A stretch of 64,000 nt of DNA from Erysipelothrix rhusiopathiae (GCF_900637845.1 NZ_LR134439.1:682001-746000), one strand, 5' to 3'; positions 45,286-54,859 are shown, counted from the stretch's first letter. A program made the numbers and translations. Notes: a model not told the origin generated them from the sequence alone.

Positions 45286-45337
45286 AAAACAATCCTTCTT
45301 CTTAATATATTTTAATACAAGTTGAAGGGATTGTTTT
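45286..45337. repeat. Long inverted repeat between the surface-protein gene and sbcD
   Basis: AAAACAATCCTTC (45286-45298) and GAAGGGATTGTTTT (45324-45337) are complementary with one bulge and a 25-base AT-rich loop. It lies upstream of both divergent genes. No T tract follows, so it may be an operator. Confidence 0.55.
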
Positions 45338-45414
45338 AAAATGTCAATCGAAGTACAATCGTACTCTCGAAATTCAAAGATTGTGGTAAGATAAAGGGAG
45401 AAAAGAGTGATAGT

Positions 45415-46554
45415 GTGAAAATAGTTCATATAGCAGATTTACATATTGGTCGAAGACTGAATGACTTAAGTCTTCTTGAGGATCAACGGTATGTTTTAAA
45501 CCAAATCATTGAAAGCTTAGATACCATCAAACCGCATGTTTTATTAATTGCGGGGGATGTCTATGACAAAGCAAATCCAAGTGCAGAAGCATTTGAAGTA
45601 TGGAATGATTTTTTGACGCAGTTATCCCATCGGAATATCCAAGTTTTAATCATTTCGGGGAATCATGATTCTCAAGAACGTCTTGGTGTAGGTCGTGCAC
45701 TTTTTGAAGAACACGATATTTATTTAGTGTCTCACTATACTGGTTCTATCCCGGTTGTGACACTGCAGGACGATTTAGGACCCGTTCATTTTCACATGAT
45801 TCCTTATATAAAACCGTCCATGGTGCGAAATTACCATCCTGAGTTTACAGGAACAACGTTTCAAGAAGCGTTTGAGTTTATTTTCCAAGATTTAAAGATA
45901 AATCAAGAAGATCGTAATGTTGCGATTGCGCACCAATTTGTGATTGGTAATGGAACGACACCCATACTATCTGATTCAGAAATTGGACCCTCTGTAGGGG
46001 GCTTGGATGCGATTGATGCGTCATTGTTTCAAAAGTTTGATTATGTAGCGTTAGGGCATATTCATCGCCCTCAAGCGATTGGACGTGAAACGATTCGTTA
46101 CGCCGGTTCACCATTAAAATATTCATTCTCTGAATGTATGCATACAAAACAATTGCCTATTATCGATCTTGATAGGGATGTTGCGATATCATTTGTGGAG
46201 CTTAAGCCTTTGCGAGATGTCCGAATTCTCAAAGGCCCATTACAACATCTTTATGAATTAGGTAAGGAAGATCGCACTGAAGATTATATTCATGCGATTT
46301 TGACCGATGATATTATTCAAGGGGATGCACTTCATAAATTACGAAGTGTTTATCAAAATCTTGTAAGTTTGGATTTTGATAATGCACGTACATCGTCAAA
46401 GTCATCCCTATCACGGGCTACTGAGATTTTAGATCAAAAGCCGTTTGATCTTTTTAATGCCTTTTTCACGACACTCAATGGTCGTGACTTTAATCAAGAG
46501 GAGTCTGATATTGTGAAAGCAGTGATTGATGAAATTCAGGAGGAAAGTTTATGA
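45415..46554 (+). CDS. sbcD: Exonuclease subunit SbcD
   Basis: This 379-residue nuclease of the SbcCD (Mre11-Rad50-like) complex starts with GTG. Phosphoesterase motifs IADLHIG, IAGDVYD, SGNHDS and ALGHIHRPQ appear in order. It overlaps sbcC by 4 bases (ATGA). With SbcC it opens DNA hairpins and processes broken ends. Confidence 0.95.
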   Translation: MKIVHIADLHIGRRLNDLSLLEDQRYVLNQIIESLDTIKPHVLLIAGDVYDKANPSAEAFEVWNDFLTQLSHRNIQVLIISGNHDSQERLGVGRALFEEHDIYLVSHYTGSIPVVTLQDDLGPVHFHMIPYIKPSMVRNYHPEFTGTTFQEAFEFIFQDLKINQEDRNVAIAHQFVIGNGTTPILSDSEIGPSVGGLDAIDASLFQKFDYVALGHIHRPQAIGRETIRYAGSPLKYSFSECMHTKQLPIIDLDRDVAISFVELKPLRDVRILKGPLQHLYELGKEDRTEDYIHAILTDDIIQGDALHKLRSVYQNLVSLDFDNARTSSKSSLSRATEILDQKPFDLFNAFFTTLNGRDFNQEESDIVKAVIDEIQEESL

Positions 46555-49500
46555 AACCGATTCTTCTTTCGATGCGTGCATTTGGTCCTTACTTTGAAGA
46601 AACGACCGTGGATTTTACTCAGTTTCATCAAGGACTCTTTTTAATAACTGGAGATACTGGGGCAGGGAAAACAACATTGTTTGATGCAATTTCGTTTGCA
46701 CTTTATGATGTAGCCAGTGGTAGTCAACGTCAGCCAGAGTCACTTCGAAGTGACTTTGCTGATGCATCAGTGGAAACATATGTGGATTTAAGTTTTAGTC
46801 ATCGAAATGAAATTTATCGAATTGTTCGCAAGCCCCGTTATGAGCGCTTAAAAGCACGGGGTGAAGGAACGACAGTACAAAACGCAACCGTACAACTGTA
46901 TCTGCCCGATGGTCAAGAGCTGGATGATATTAAAACGGTGAATGCGAAAATTATTGAGATTGTTGGTTTGGATGCTCAACAATTTAAACAAGTCGTGATG
47001 ATTGCGCAAGGCGAGTTTTTAGAACTTCTGAATGCATCGAGCAATAAGCGATCCGATATATTTCGAACGCTTTTTGACACACGTTTTTATCTCAAACTAC
47101 AAGATAAACTGAAACAGAAGAATCTCGAACTTAAGCGCGAACTCGAACATACGAAACAAGAGGTTAAAAGTGTTCTAGCAGGACTGCCCAATCTCGTAGA
47201 AAGTATTGAATACACAGGATTTAATCTTGAGGAAGTCTATAGTGATTTAAAAGGAAAATACCAGGTGATGGTTGATCAACAGACAGCCTACCTTATTGAA
47301 CAAAAAAATCTTAACCAGACGCGTGATGTAATCCTTGAATCCATAAAATCATGGGAAACATACCAACAAACACTTGCTCATCTTAAAGAAAAAGAACGTG
47401 AAGCAGAGGAATTATTGAGTCAAAAAGAACATTATGAAAAGCTTCGAATAAAGCTTGAAACACAAACCCTGATTTTTAATCAGTTAATGCCACTTCGTCA
47501 TGGATTGGAAGCAAACAAACAAAAAATATTCGCAATCAAGCATCGATACCATGATATTCACGAAAAAAACAAAGAAGTCCAAAAACGATTTGTAGATATA
47601 CAGCAACAATATTTAACTCGAAATGATCGGTTGAAACAGCTTGAACAGGTGAAGCGACAGGTGGAACAGTATCAAAAAATGTTACCGCAATACGAAATCT
47701 TAAAGTCTACAAAAGAATCCTACAACGCGGTAATAAAGCGTCTTGGCGAACTCCATCTAAGTGAAACGCATATTGTAAAGCAATTGGAAAATCAAGAAGA
47801 ACTTAAAAATACGCTCGAATTGCTTCGAGATCGTTCTTATGAACTTGAAAAAGAGAAAATTGTCCAAGAACATCAATTAGAAACCTATTTGGGTCAACGT
47901 GAGCTCGTTTTAAAACGAATCGAATCATTTGATACAAAACGAGAATTGGAATTGCTCTTAGAGAACGAACAGGATGCATTTAAGATTGCTGAAAAAGAAT
48001 ACATTGAAGTTAATGAACTACTGATTCAACAGGAATTACGCTATTACAAGGAACAAGCAGGATTGTTAGCACAAAACCTTGAAGATGATAGTGCATGTCC
48101 AGTTTGTGGATCGTTGGATCATCCAAATCCCGCACGACTCATGAATTCAGTGCTAACATATGATCAAATACAAGAAATAAAACAAGAAGTGTTTAAGAAG
48201 CAAGAAGTTCAACAGAACCAAGCGCAAACTTGCCATGTGATTAATACGAAAATCACAAGTATTAATGAATTTATTAAAGAAGATGACGAGAATGCAACTC
48301 GAGCTGAACTTAATGAGATTTTAATTAAAATTCAAGATTTGAAATCATTGATCGAATTAAAACGTGTTGAGCACGAGACATTAAATTTGAAGATAAAAAC
48401 AATGCGTGAACAGCAGCAAAATTTGGAGCAACTAAAGAAAAATCTTGTGGAACTTAAAGAATCGTTGAAACAAGAACATATGCGTCATGCCGCTTTGAAA
48501 TCTGAAATCAAGATGATTCAATCAAATTTAGAGTTTGATAATATTGAAAGTTTGTTAGCGAAAATAGAGCCGCTTGATCATCAAATTAAAGAAATGGAAG
48601 CAAAAGAACAACAAAATTTAGAATTGTATCAATCAGTATCAACAGAGCTTGAACAACTCAAAACACAAGAAAGTGAAATTGCCAAACAACTCAAAACAGA
48701 AGAAAAAGAATATCAACTTAAACACCAACAGTTTCATGATCTTGGTGATAAATACAATCTTGATATCCAAGAGATTGAGTGGGAAAGCTTAAACGAAATG
48801 ACATTGAAAAACGATGCCTTAATGTTGAGGAATTATGATGAGCGAATCATTCAAATTCGTTCGGAAATCAATCAATTAAAAACTCAACGAGAGAAAAAAC
48901 CACCTCATACATTAGAATATCTGACCGAAGAGAAACATAAAATTGAAGGGTCAATCGTATCCCTCAATAAAACGATACAAGACGCTTCAACAAATATGAC
49001 GACACTCGAATCAATATTAAGACGTTTCGATTCGATTCAAAAAAACAGTCTGACTCTGGAACGCCAAGGAGCGATTATGGATGGTCTTTCAAAAACAGCG
49101 AATGGAGATCTTAGTGGTAAACAAAAAATCGCATTAGAACATTATGTTCAATCAGCTTATTTTGATTATATTGTGGAAGAGGCTAATAAACGTTTTACAC
49201 CAATGACTTCAAATCGATATGTTCTTTTACGACAAGAAAAAGCGGAAAGACTCAATACAAAATCAGGCTTGGATTTGGATGTTTACGATCAATATACTGG
49301 AAAGATTCGATCTGTGAAATCATTATCTGGAGGGGAATCATTTAAAGCGTCTTTATCCCTCGCATTAGGCTTATCCGATGTTGTGCAACGCTTCTCGGGA
49401 TCAGTACGTGTCGATGCGCTCTTTATCGATGAAGGGTTTGGAACCTTGGATGAAGCCTCACTTCAACAGGCTATGAAGTCGTTAACAGATCTTGCAGGTA

Positions 49501-49616
49501 CAGCAGAATATGTTGGAATCATATCTCATGTCCCAGAGTTGAAAACACTAATTGAACAACAAATTATTATTTCGAAGACAGAAAAAGGCAGTGCAATAAA
49601 GACACGTGTGCTTTAA
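46551..49616 (+). CDS. sbcC: Exonuclease subunit SbcC
   Basis: This 1021-residue SMC-like ATPase has Walker A GDTGAGKTTLFDAI (about residue 34), long coiled coils, a zinc-hook CPVCG (516-520) and a C-terminal half with LSGGESFKASLSLAL and FIDEGFGTLDE. It pairs with SbcD. Length is normal. Confidence 0.96.
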   Translation: MKPILLSMRAFGPYFEETTVDFTQFHQGLFLITGDTGAGKTTLFDAISFALYDVASGSQRQPESLRSDFADASVETYVDLSFSHRNEIYRIVRKPRYERLKARGEGTTVQNATVQLYLPDGQELDDIKTVNAKIIEIVGLDAQQFKQVVMIAQGEFLELLNASSNKRSDIFRTLFDTRFYLKLQDKLKQKNLELKRELEHTKQEVKSVLAGLPNLVESIEYTGFNLEEVYSDLKGKYQVMVDQQTAYLIEQKNLNQTRDVILESIKSWETYQQTLAHLKEKEREAEELLSQKEHYEKLRIKLETQTLIFNQLMPLRHGLEANKQKIFAIKHRYHDIHEKNKEVQKRFVDIQQQYLTRNDRLKQLEQVKRQVEQYQKMLPQYEILKSTKESYNAVIKRLGELHLSETHIVKQLENQEELKNTLELLRDRSYELEKEKIVQEHQLETYLGQRELVLKRIESFDTKRELELLLENEQDAFKIAEKEYIEVNELLIQQELRYYKEQAGLLAQNLEDDSACPVCGSLDHPNPARLMNSVLTYDQIQEIKQEVFKKQEVQQNQAQTCHVINTKITSINEFIKEDDENATRAELNEILIKIQDLKSLIELKRVEHETLNLKIKTMREQQQNLEQLKKNLVELKESLKQEHMRHAALKSEIKMIQSNLEFDNIESLLAKIEPLDHQIKEMEAKEQQNLELYQSVSTELEQLKTQESEIAKQLKTEEKEYQLKHQQFHDLGDKYNLDIQEIEWESLNEMTLKNDALMLRNYDERIIQIRSEINQLKTQREKKPPHTLEYLTEEKHKIEGSIVSLNKTIQDASTNMTTLESILRRFDSIQKNSLTLERQGAIMDGLSKTANGDLSGKQKIALEHYVQSAYFDYIVEEANKRFTPMTSNRYVLLRQEKAERLNTKSGLDLDVYDQYTGKIRSVKSLSGGESFKASLSLALGLSDVVQRFSGSVRVDALFIDEGFGTLDEASLQQAMKSLTDLAGTAEYVGIISHVPELKTLIEQQIIISKTEKGSAIKTRVL

Positions 49617-49634
49617 GCCACATGTCTTTTTTTT
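49593..49634 (+). terminator. Possible terminator over the sbcC stop
   Basis: GACACGTG and CACATGTC can pair around the stop codon with one mismatch, followed by eight T residues. Confidence 0.6.
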
Positions 49635-49635
49635 G

Positions 49636-49684
49636 TTGACAAAATTTAAAGAGTAGGATAATATCTAAATGCGAAACGTTTGCA
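49636..49684 (+). promoter_or_regulatory. Promoter with operator-like palindrome before the L31 operon
   Basis: A perfect -35 TTGACA (49636-49641) and -10 TAATAT (49659-49664) are 17 bases apart. TGCGAAACGTTTGCA (49670-49684) overlaps the expected start of transcription. It is a near palindrome (TGC-AAACGTTT-GCA with one extra G) of the size bound by Fur/Zur-type repressors. The regulator is inferred only from the L31 type downstream. Confidence 0.6.
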
Positions 49685-49701
49685 ACAACAGGAGGAAACC
49701 A

Positions 49702-49809
49702 ATGAAAAAGGATCAATCAACTGCATATCGAAATCTTAAATCACCCAATATAAAAACCAGAAAGCGGGCATTAAAAATTATTAAGCAATATCGAAAGAAG
49801 GGAAAATAA
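49702..49809 (+). CDS. Small basic protein (35 aa) encoded with L31
   Basis: This ORF has an excellent CAGGAGGA Shine-Dalgarno and ends 2 bases before the L31 start. It begins MKKDQSTAYRNLKSP and is rich in Lys and Arg, with KTRKRALKIIKQYRKKGK at its end. I recall similarly short basic proteins annotated only as putative metal-homeostasis proteins in Firmicutes, but I cannot confirm that here. Coupling to a zinc-free L31 fits a zinc-starvation operon. Function unknown. Confidence 0.7.
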   Translation: MKKDQSTAYRNLKSPNIKTRKRALKIIKQYRKKGK

Positions 49810-49811
49810 GT

Positions 49812-50060
49812 ATGAAAAAAGGAATTCATCCAGAATATCGCAAAGTGGTTTTCATGGATATCAATACACAAGCGCAATTTATAATCGGTTCCACGATTAA
49901 AACTGATAAAACGATAACACTTGAAGATGGTACCGTGATGCCACTTGTGAATCTTGATATATCTTCGACATCACATCCGTTTTATACAGGGAAACAACGC
50001 GAGACACGTGTTGAGGGTCAAATTGCGAAATTTAATCGCAAGTTTAACGCAAAGCAGTAA
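49812..50060 (+). CDS. rpmE2: 50S ribosomal protein L31 type B (zinc-free)
   Basis: This 82-residue protein starts MKKGIHPEYRKVVFMD and ends GQIAKFNRKFNAKQ, the type B form of L31. It has no Cys at all, so it lacks the zinc ribbon of type A L31. In other bacteria such copies replace the zinc form under zinc shortage and are Zur-repressed. It follows the 35-residue gene by 2 bases. Confidence 0.93.
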   Translation: MKKGIHPEYRKVVFMDINTQAQFIIGSTIKTDKTITLEDGTVMPLVNLDISSTSHPFYTGKQRETRVEGQIAKFNRKFNAKQ

Positions 50061-50061
50061 A

Positions 50062-50103
50062 AAAAGCCCTTTATCTTTATACAAGATAAGGGGCTTTTAT
50101 TTT
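50062..50103. terminator. Bidirectional terminator between L31 and mgtA
   Basis: AAAAGCCCTTTATCTT and AAGATAAGGGGCTTTT (50083-50098) form a 16-bp stem with one wobble and flanking A/T runs, serving convergent genes. Confidence 0.9.
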
Positions 50104-50104
50104 T

Positions 50105-52693
50105 TTAGTCTAATGGCGTCCAAACAAATTTCTTAACAATTGCGGTGGTGATCAAGTATAGACCCACGATTCCAAGAACGTATGTCAGATGATTTAAACT
50201 TAAGATTTGAAGTTCAATTGACTGAGCAAGCGGTGTTAGAACGAAGATCAATGTGATAATGACAGCAAGTGTCGACACACCAACCAAGATTGAAGCAGGT
50301 TTGTTTTTGAATGAGAACGGCTTTTTAGCACGAATTACAAAGATTATGAGTGCTTGAGACAGGATTCCGAATGTAAACCAGAATGTTTGGAATAGAGTAG
50401 CTTGTTCGGCTGTATTCACACCAAGAACATACCACAATACAATAAAGCACATAATATCAAAGACCGAACTTAGTGGTCCAAACACTGACATAAAGTGTAC
50501 CAATCGTTCTGACTCAAGCTTACGAGGCTTATCGAGATCTGAGTCATCACAGTTATCAAATGGTATTCCAGTTTGTGCAAGGTCACTGAGTAAGTTTTGA
50601 ACTAGAATATGAACAGGTAATAGTGGTAAGAAAGGCAAGAACACACTTGCTACGATTACGGAAATCATATTACCAACATTACCACTTACAGCCATTTCGA
50701 GATACTTAATCATATTTACAATGGTCTTACGGCCTTCCATAATTCCTTTTTCTAAAACGGTTAAGTCTTTCTTAAGAAGAATAATGTCAGCACTTTCTTT
50801 AGCGATATCAACAGCGGTATCAACTGAGATACCAACATCAGCTTGTTTCAATGCAAGCGCATCGTTTATACCATCACCTAAGAAACCTACGGTATGATTA
50901 TTCGCTTGGAATGCTTCTACAATACGTTGTTTTTGTACAGGGGATATTTTAGCAAAAAGGTGACATGATTCAACAACGGATTGAAGTTGTTCATCACTCA
51001 TTTCTTCAATATCTTTACCCATATAAGTTACTTCGGTATCAATACCAACTTTACTACATACTTTTTTAGCAACACCCAAACTATCACCGGTAATAACCAC
51101 AACATCAACACCATGACGGTTTAAACTTTCAATTGTTGGTTTAGCACTTTCTTTAGGTGGATCAAGGAAACCGATGAAACCGATAAGAACTAAATCTTTC
51201 TCATCTTCGACACCGAACTCGTGATCTGTTGGCAATTCATTTTTCTGAGCAACAGCAATCATACGTAAACCATCATTATTATGTTGCATATATACATCCA
51301 TTGCTTCTTCACGCGTTTCATCGTCAAGTGGAAATACTTTTCCATCTCGGTCAATGTGTGAACATAATTTCATAATTTCTTCAACAGCACCTTTTGTAAT
51401 GAGTTGTTTTTTGTCGTTACTATCTTCCAAAATAACACTCATACGACGACGCGCAAAGTCAAAAGGAATCTCATCAACAATTGTATAATAGTTTACAAGG
51501 TCATCCATATTGTAACTTGTTGCACGTTCAATAATTGCAAGATCAATCAAGTTTTTAAGTCCGCTTTGGAAATATGAGTTTAGATAAGCATGGCGTAATA
51601 CGCGCATGTCGTCTTCGCCAGTTGTATCCATATAACGTTCTAAAATAATATCATCTTGCGTAATAGTACCGGTTTTATCGGTACATAAGACATCCATCTC
51701 ACCAAATGATGAAATCGAACTTTGTGACTTCACAATCGTTTGGTGTTTAGACATGTTAATCGCACCACGTGCCAAGCCACTGCTTAGTACAACAGGTAAC
51801 ATTTCCGGGGTTAATCCAACTGCAACAGTAAGTGCAAAGACAAAGGATTCAATTGGATTAGCTTTAAACACCCAGTTAATAATGAAAATAGCGGGTAACA
51901 TAATAAGCATTAATTTCATGAGTAAGCGACTTACTGTGGAAATACTGCTCTCAAAACTGTTTGGACGTTTTGAATTTTTTAATGAACGGTTCATTTGTCC
52001 CAAATAGGTATCACTACCGGTACGAATTACAACTGCTCGAGCAGTCCCAGAAACAACGTTTGTTCCCATTAAACATAAATTCGTATAATCGCTGTCTGCA
52101 TCCATTTGAGACTCATCAAATTTTACGAACTTCTCGATAGGTTGAGATTCCCCAGTTAATGTTGCCTGTGAGATAAATAAGTCTTTTGCGGATATTACGC
52201 GCATATCTGCGGGAATGATATCCCCAGCAGAAAGTCGCACAACATCACCCAAGACGAGATCATCAATTGGAATTTCAATAAACTGACCATCACGGAGTGC
52301 TGCAGTTGTATTTGAAACCATATTTAAGAGTTTCTCGCTGGCCGCACTGGATCGTTCATCTTGAATAAATGAAATCAGCGTTGAAATTATAATAATAATC
52401 GCTAAAATCGAAATGGTTAAATAATCTTTTTCCTGTGTTAATAAAATATCTGTAATAAATGTAATTACAATAACTACCATCAATACCAAATTAAATGGAT
52501 TAATTAAAACATTAACGAATCCAATAAGAGGGTTTTTTTTCTTTTGAGGTTTGATCTCATTGGGACCAAATTCTTCGAGCTTTTCCTCTGCTCGATTGGA
52601 TGTATAACCCTCTGGAGATGCATCCAATTGTTCAAACAATTCTTCCTGATTAAGTTGAAGTGTTTGAATTAGCTCTTTTTTTATTTCTGACAT
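50105..52693 (-). CDS. mgtA: Magnesium-importing P-type ATPase
   Basis: This 862-residue P3B-type ATPase imports Mg2+. The phosphorylated Asp is in CTDKTGT (about residue 340), TGES marks the actuator domain, and GDGINDALALKQADVGISVD the hinge. Ten membrane helices include the C-terminal set. LTPEMLPVVLSSGLARGA is typical of MgtA rather than calcium or proton pumps. Its leader contains a 29-codon acidic ORF and a hairpin just before the Shine-Dalgarno, so expression is probably controlled by Mg2+. Confidence 0.93.
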   Translation of the reverse strand: MSEIKKELIQTLQLNQEELFEQLDASPEGYTSNRAEEKLEEFGPNEIKPQKKKNPLIGFVNVLINPFNLVLMVVIVITFITDILLTQEKDYLTISILAIIIIISTLISFIQDERSSAASEKLLNMVSNTTAALRDGQFIEIPIDDLVLGDVVRLSAGDIIPADMRVISAKDLFISQATLTGESQPIEKFVKFDESQMDADSDYTNLCLMGTNVVSGTARAVVIRTGSDTYLGQMNRSLKNSKRPNSFESSISTVSRLLMKLMLIMLPAIFIINWVFKANPIESFVFALTVAVGLTPEMLPVVLSSGLARGAINMSKHQTIVKSQSSISSFGEMDVLCTDKTGTITQDDIILERYMDTTGEDDMRVLRHAYLNSYFQSGLKNLIDLAIIERATSYNMDDLVNYYTIVDEIPFDFARRRMSVILEDSNDKKQLITKGAVEEIMKLCSHIDRDGKVFPLDDETREEAMDVYMQHNNDGLRMIAVAQKNELPTDHEFGVEDEKDLVLIGFIGFLDPPKESAKPTIESLNRHGVDVVVITGDSLGVAKKVCSKVGIDTEVTYMGKDIEEMSDEQLQSVVESCHLFAKISPVQKQRIVEAFQANNHTVGFLGDGINDALALKQADVGISVDTAVDIAKESADIILLKKDLTVLEKGIMEGRKTIVNMIKYLEMAVSGNVGNMISVIVASVFLPFLPLLPVHILVQNLLSDLAQTGIPFDNCDDSDLDKPRKLESERLVHFMSVFGPLSSVFDIMCFIVLWYVLGVNTAEQATLFQTFWFTFGILSQALIIFVIRAKKPFSFKNKPASILVGVSTLAVIITLIFVLTPLAQSIELQILSLNHLTYVLGIVGLYLITTAIVKKFVWTPLD

Positions 52694-52708
52694 AGTTATA
52701 AACTCCCT

Positions 52709-52727
52709 TCATACTGTCTTGTATGAA
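52709..52727 (-). promoter_or_regulatory. Hairpin before the mgtA Shine-Dalgarno
   Basis: On the minus strand TTCATAC and GTATGAA form a perfect 7-bp stem with a six-base loop. Its right arm ends at the GGGAG ribosome site of mgtA. Confidence 0.65.
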
Positions 52728-52733
52728 CAAAAT

Positions 52734-52823
52734 TTATCGATGACTTTCTTGAGGTGTACCCAAGGGGTCATCATCCAAAGATCGTTCACTAATACTATCG
52801 TTCATGCAACTCTGACCTTCCAT
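52734..52823 (-). CDS. mgtL-like leader peptide (29 aa)
   Basis: On the minus strand a GAGGAGGTGG Shine-Dalgarno precedes this ATG. The peptide begins MEGQSCMNDSISERS and contains LDDDPLGTP (residues 16-24), three Asp then Pro. In enteric mgtL, acidic and proline-rich starts make the ribosome unstable at low Mg2+, which opens mgtA transcription. This ORF ends 41 bases before mgtA. That it works the same way is inference. Confidence 0.7.
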   Translation of the reverse strand: MEGQSCMNDSISERSLDDDPLGTPQESHR

Positions 52824-52847
52824 TGGTATCCACCTCCTCGCTTTAAA

Positions 52848-52876
52848 ACTATAACAAATTGAGGTTCATTAAGCAA
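52848..52876 (-). promoter_or_regulatory. Promoter of the mgtA leader
   Basis: On the minus strand TTGCTT (52876-52871) and TATAGT (52853-52848) are 17 bases apart, 25 bases before the leader ORF. Confidence 0.7.
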
Positions 52877-52956
52877 TAAAATGAACGATAGATTGAAACT
52901 TAATGATAAGAATATTTAACACTTATGATATAATTCAAAAAAGTGGGAGGTAACAC

Positions 52957-53694
52957 ATGAAAAATGTAAACTTGAGCAATGCACTCGGAATTGATACAGT
53001 ACTCTTTGATTTGGACGGTACAATTCTACCGCTTGATGGGGATGACTTTGAACGAACATATTTAACATCAATTACGCAAAAGGTTGCACATATTATCGAA
53101 CCGGAATTAATGGCTAAGGCCTTGTGGAAATCCAGTGCGGCAATGATTCAGAATCAGGATGAATTAAAAACAAATGAACAGGTTTTTTATGCTTGTTTTG
53201 AATCACTTGTTGGATCAAAAATTAAACATGAAATTGATACGATATTAGATGATTATTATGAAAATGAATATAACATCGTTGAGACCGTAACATCAATTTC
53301 ACCACCGATGGTTGAAACGGTGCGTTACCTCAAAGAAAAAGGATATAAAGTGATCTTGGCTACAAATCCACTTTTTCCAAAACTTGCTACTGATAAACGC
53401 ATTTGGTGGTCGGGTCTCGAATTGGATGATTTTGACGATATTACCCGATTTGAGAAAAACCATCATTGTAAACCAAACCCAATGTATTATGAAGAAATCA
53501 TACGTGATAATATGTTGGATCCAAAAAAATGTTTAATGATTGGAAATGATGTGGAAGAAGATATGATGACATCTCAATTTGGGATGCAAACATGGCTGCT
53601 GACAGATAATTTAATTCATCGCGGAACAGATTATCAGTGCGACTGGAGTGGGTCACGTAGAGATTTGTTAGAGAAAATAAAGGAGTTGTTTTAA
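52957..53694 (+). CDS. HAD-superfamily hydrolase
   Basis: This 245-residue phosphatase has the HAD nucleophile motif LFDLDGTILPL (about residues 16-26), ATNP (motif II), KPNPMYY (motif III Lys) and MIGNDVEEDM (motif IV). The substrate is unknown. It overlaps ald by one base (TAATG), suggesting co-translation. Confidence 0.88.
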   Translation: MKNVNLSNALGIDTVLFDLDGTILPLDGDDFERTYLTSITQKVAHIIEPELMAKALWKSSAAMIQNQDELKTNEQVFYACFESLVGSKIKHEIDTILDDYYENEYNIVETVTSISPPMVETVRYLKEKGYKVILATNPLFPKLATDKRIWWSGLELDDFDDITRFEKNHHCKPNPMYYEEIIRDNMLDPKKCLMIGNDVEEDMMTSQFGMQTWLLTDNLIHRGTDYQCDWSGSRRDLLEKIKELF

Positions 53695-54821
53695 TGCGTA
53701 TAGGATCTGTAAAAGAACGAAAAGATTTTGAACAACGTGTTGGGATTATGCCTTCACATGTTATTGAATACATTAAAAATGGCCACGAAGTTTACGTAGA
53801 GGCTGGATTAGGTCTTGGAAGTGGTTTTACCGATAGAGAATATCAAAGCAATGGTGCGATTATTTGTGATGACGCAGCATCTGTTTGGAAACAATCGGAG
53901 ATGATTATAAAAGTTAAAGAACCTATTGCTGAAGAGTATGAACTCATGCAAGCCAATCAAATTCTTTTTACGTACCTACACTTGGCGGATAATTTACCTC
54001 TAGCAAAAGCATTAATGGAACGTAATATTACTGCGGTTGCTTATGAGACGGTAACGGATGAGTTGGGACGTTTACCACTTTTAAAACCGATGTCTGAGGT
54101 TGCGGGACGTCTATCAATTCAAGAGGGTGCCAAGTATTTAGAAAAGACCTATGGTGGCAAGGGTATCTTGTTATCAGGGGTTCCAGGCGTTCGTGGTGGA
54201 CATGTTGTGATTATTGGTGGGGGTGTTGTAGGAATGAGTGCTTGTAAAACAGCACTTGGAACAGGTGCAACAGTAAGTGTGATGGATCGTAATTTAGATC
54301 GTCTTGCATATATTGAAGATGTTTTTGGAACAGCAGTAAATACAATTTATAGTGATTCAAAAAACATCGAAGATGAGCTTCGCCGCGCGGATGTTGTGAT
54401 TGGGAGTGTTTTACTACCAGGAGCACGTGCTCCGAAGTTGGTTACACGTGATCATTTAAAAATTATGGAACCGGGAACAGTCTTGGTTGATGTTGCCATT
54501 GATCAAGGGGGATGTTTTGAGTCGAGTCACCCAACAACACACAGTCATCCAGTGTTTGTTGAAGAAGGGATTGTTCATTATTGTGTAACCAATATGCCAG
54601 GTGCAGTACCAAAGACTTCTACCTATGCATTAGGAAATGCAACATTACCGTATGCTTTAAAAATTGCCAACAGTGGTATTCATAATGCTGTTATGCACGA
54701 TTCCGGAATTAAAAACGGTTTAAATATTTTTCATGGGCAGGTCGTAAATGAAGCGGTTGCGGTTGCGCTTGAATTGGAATTTATTGAATATGAAAACTGT
54801 GTTAAAGTGGTGCAACTTTAG
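53694..54821 (+). CDS. ald: Alanine dehydrogenase
   Basis: This 375-residue NAD-dependent enzyme interconverts L-alanine and pyruvate plus ammonia. MRIGSVKERKDFEQRVG is the N-terminal motif, LFTYLHLADN holds the catalytic His, IGGGVVGM is the NAD loop (about residue 170) and VDVAIDQGGCFE follows. Length is normal. It starts on the last base of the HAD stop codon. Confidence 0.96.
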   Translation: MRIGSVKERKDFEQRVGIMPSHVIEYIKNGHEVYVEAGLGLGSGFTDREYQSNGAIICDDAASVWKQSEMIIKVKEPIAEEYELMQANQILFTYLHLADNLPLAKALMERNITAVAYETVTDELGRLPLLKPMSEVAGRLSIQEGAKYLEKTYGGKGILLSGVPGVRGGHVVIIGGGVVGMSACKTALGTGATVSVMDRNLDRLAYIEDVFGTAVNTIYSDSKNIEDELRRADVVIGSVLLPGARAPKLVTRDHLKIMEPGTVLVDVAIDQGGCFESSHPTTHSHPVFVEEGIVHYCVTNMPGAVPKTSTYALGNATLPYALKIANSGIHNAVMHDSGIKNGLNIFHGQVVNEAVAVALELEFIEYENCVKVVQL

Positions 54822-54859
54822 AGGTAATTTGTTAGAATGTAATAAAGGAGGTGGCCGTC

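Noticed and set aside
49670..49684. TGCGAAACGTTTGCA as a cre site
   Set aside because: It fails the CcpA consensus at several fixed positions on both strands; a Fur/Zur-type palindrome is more likely.
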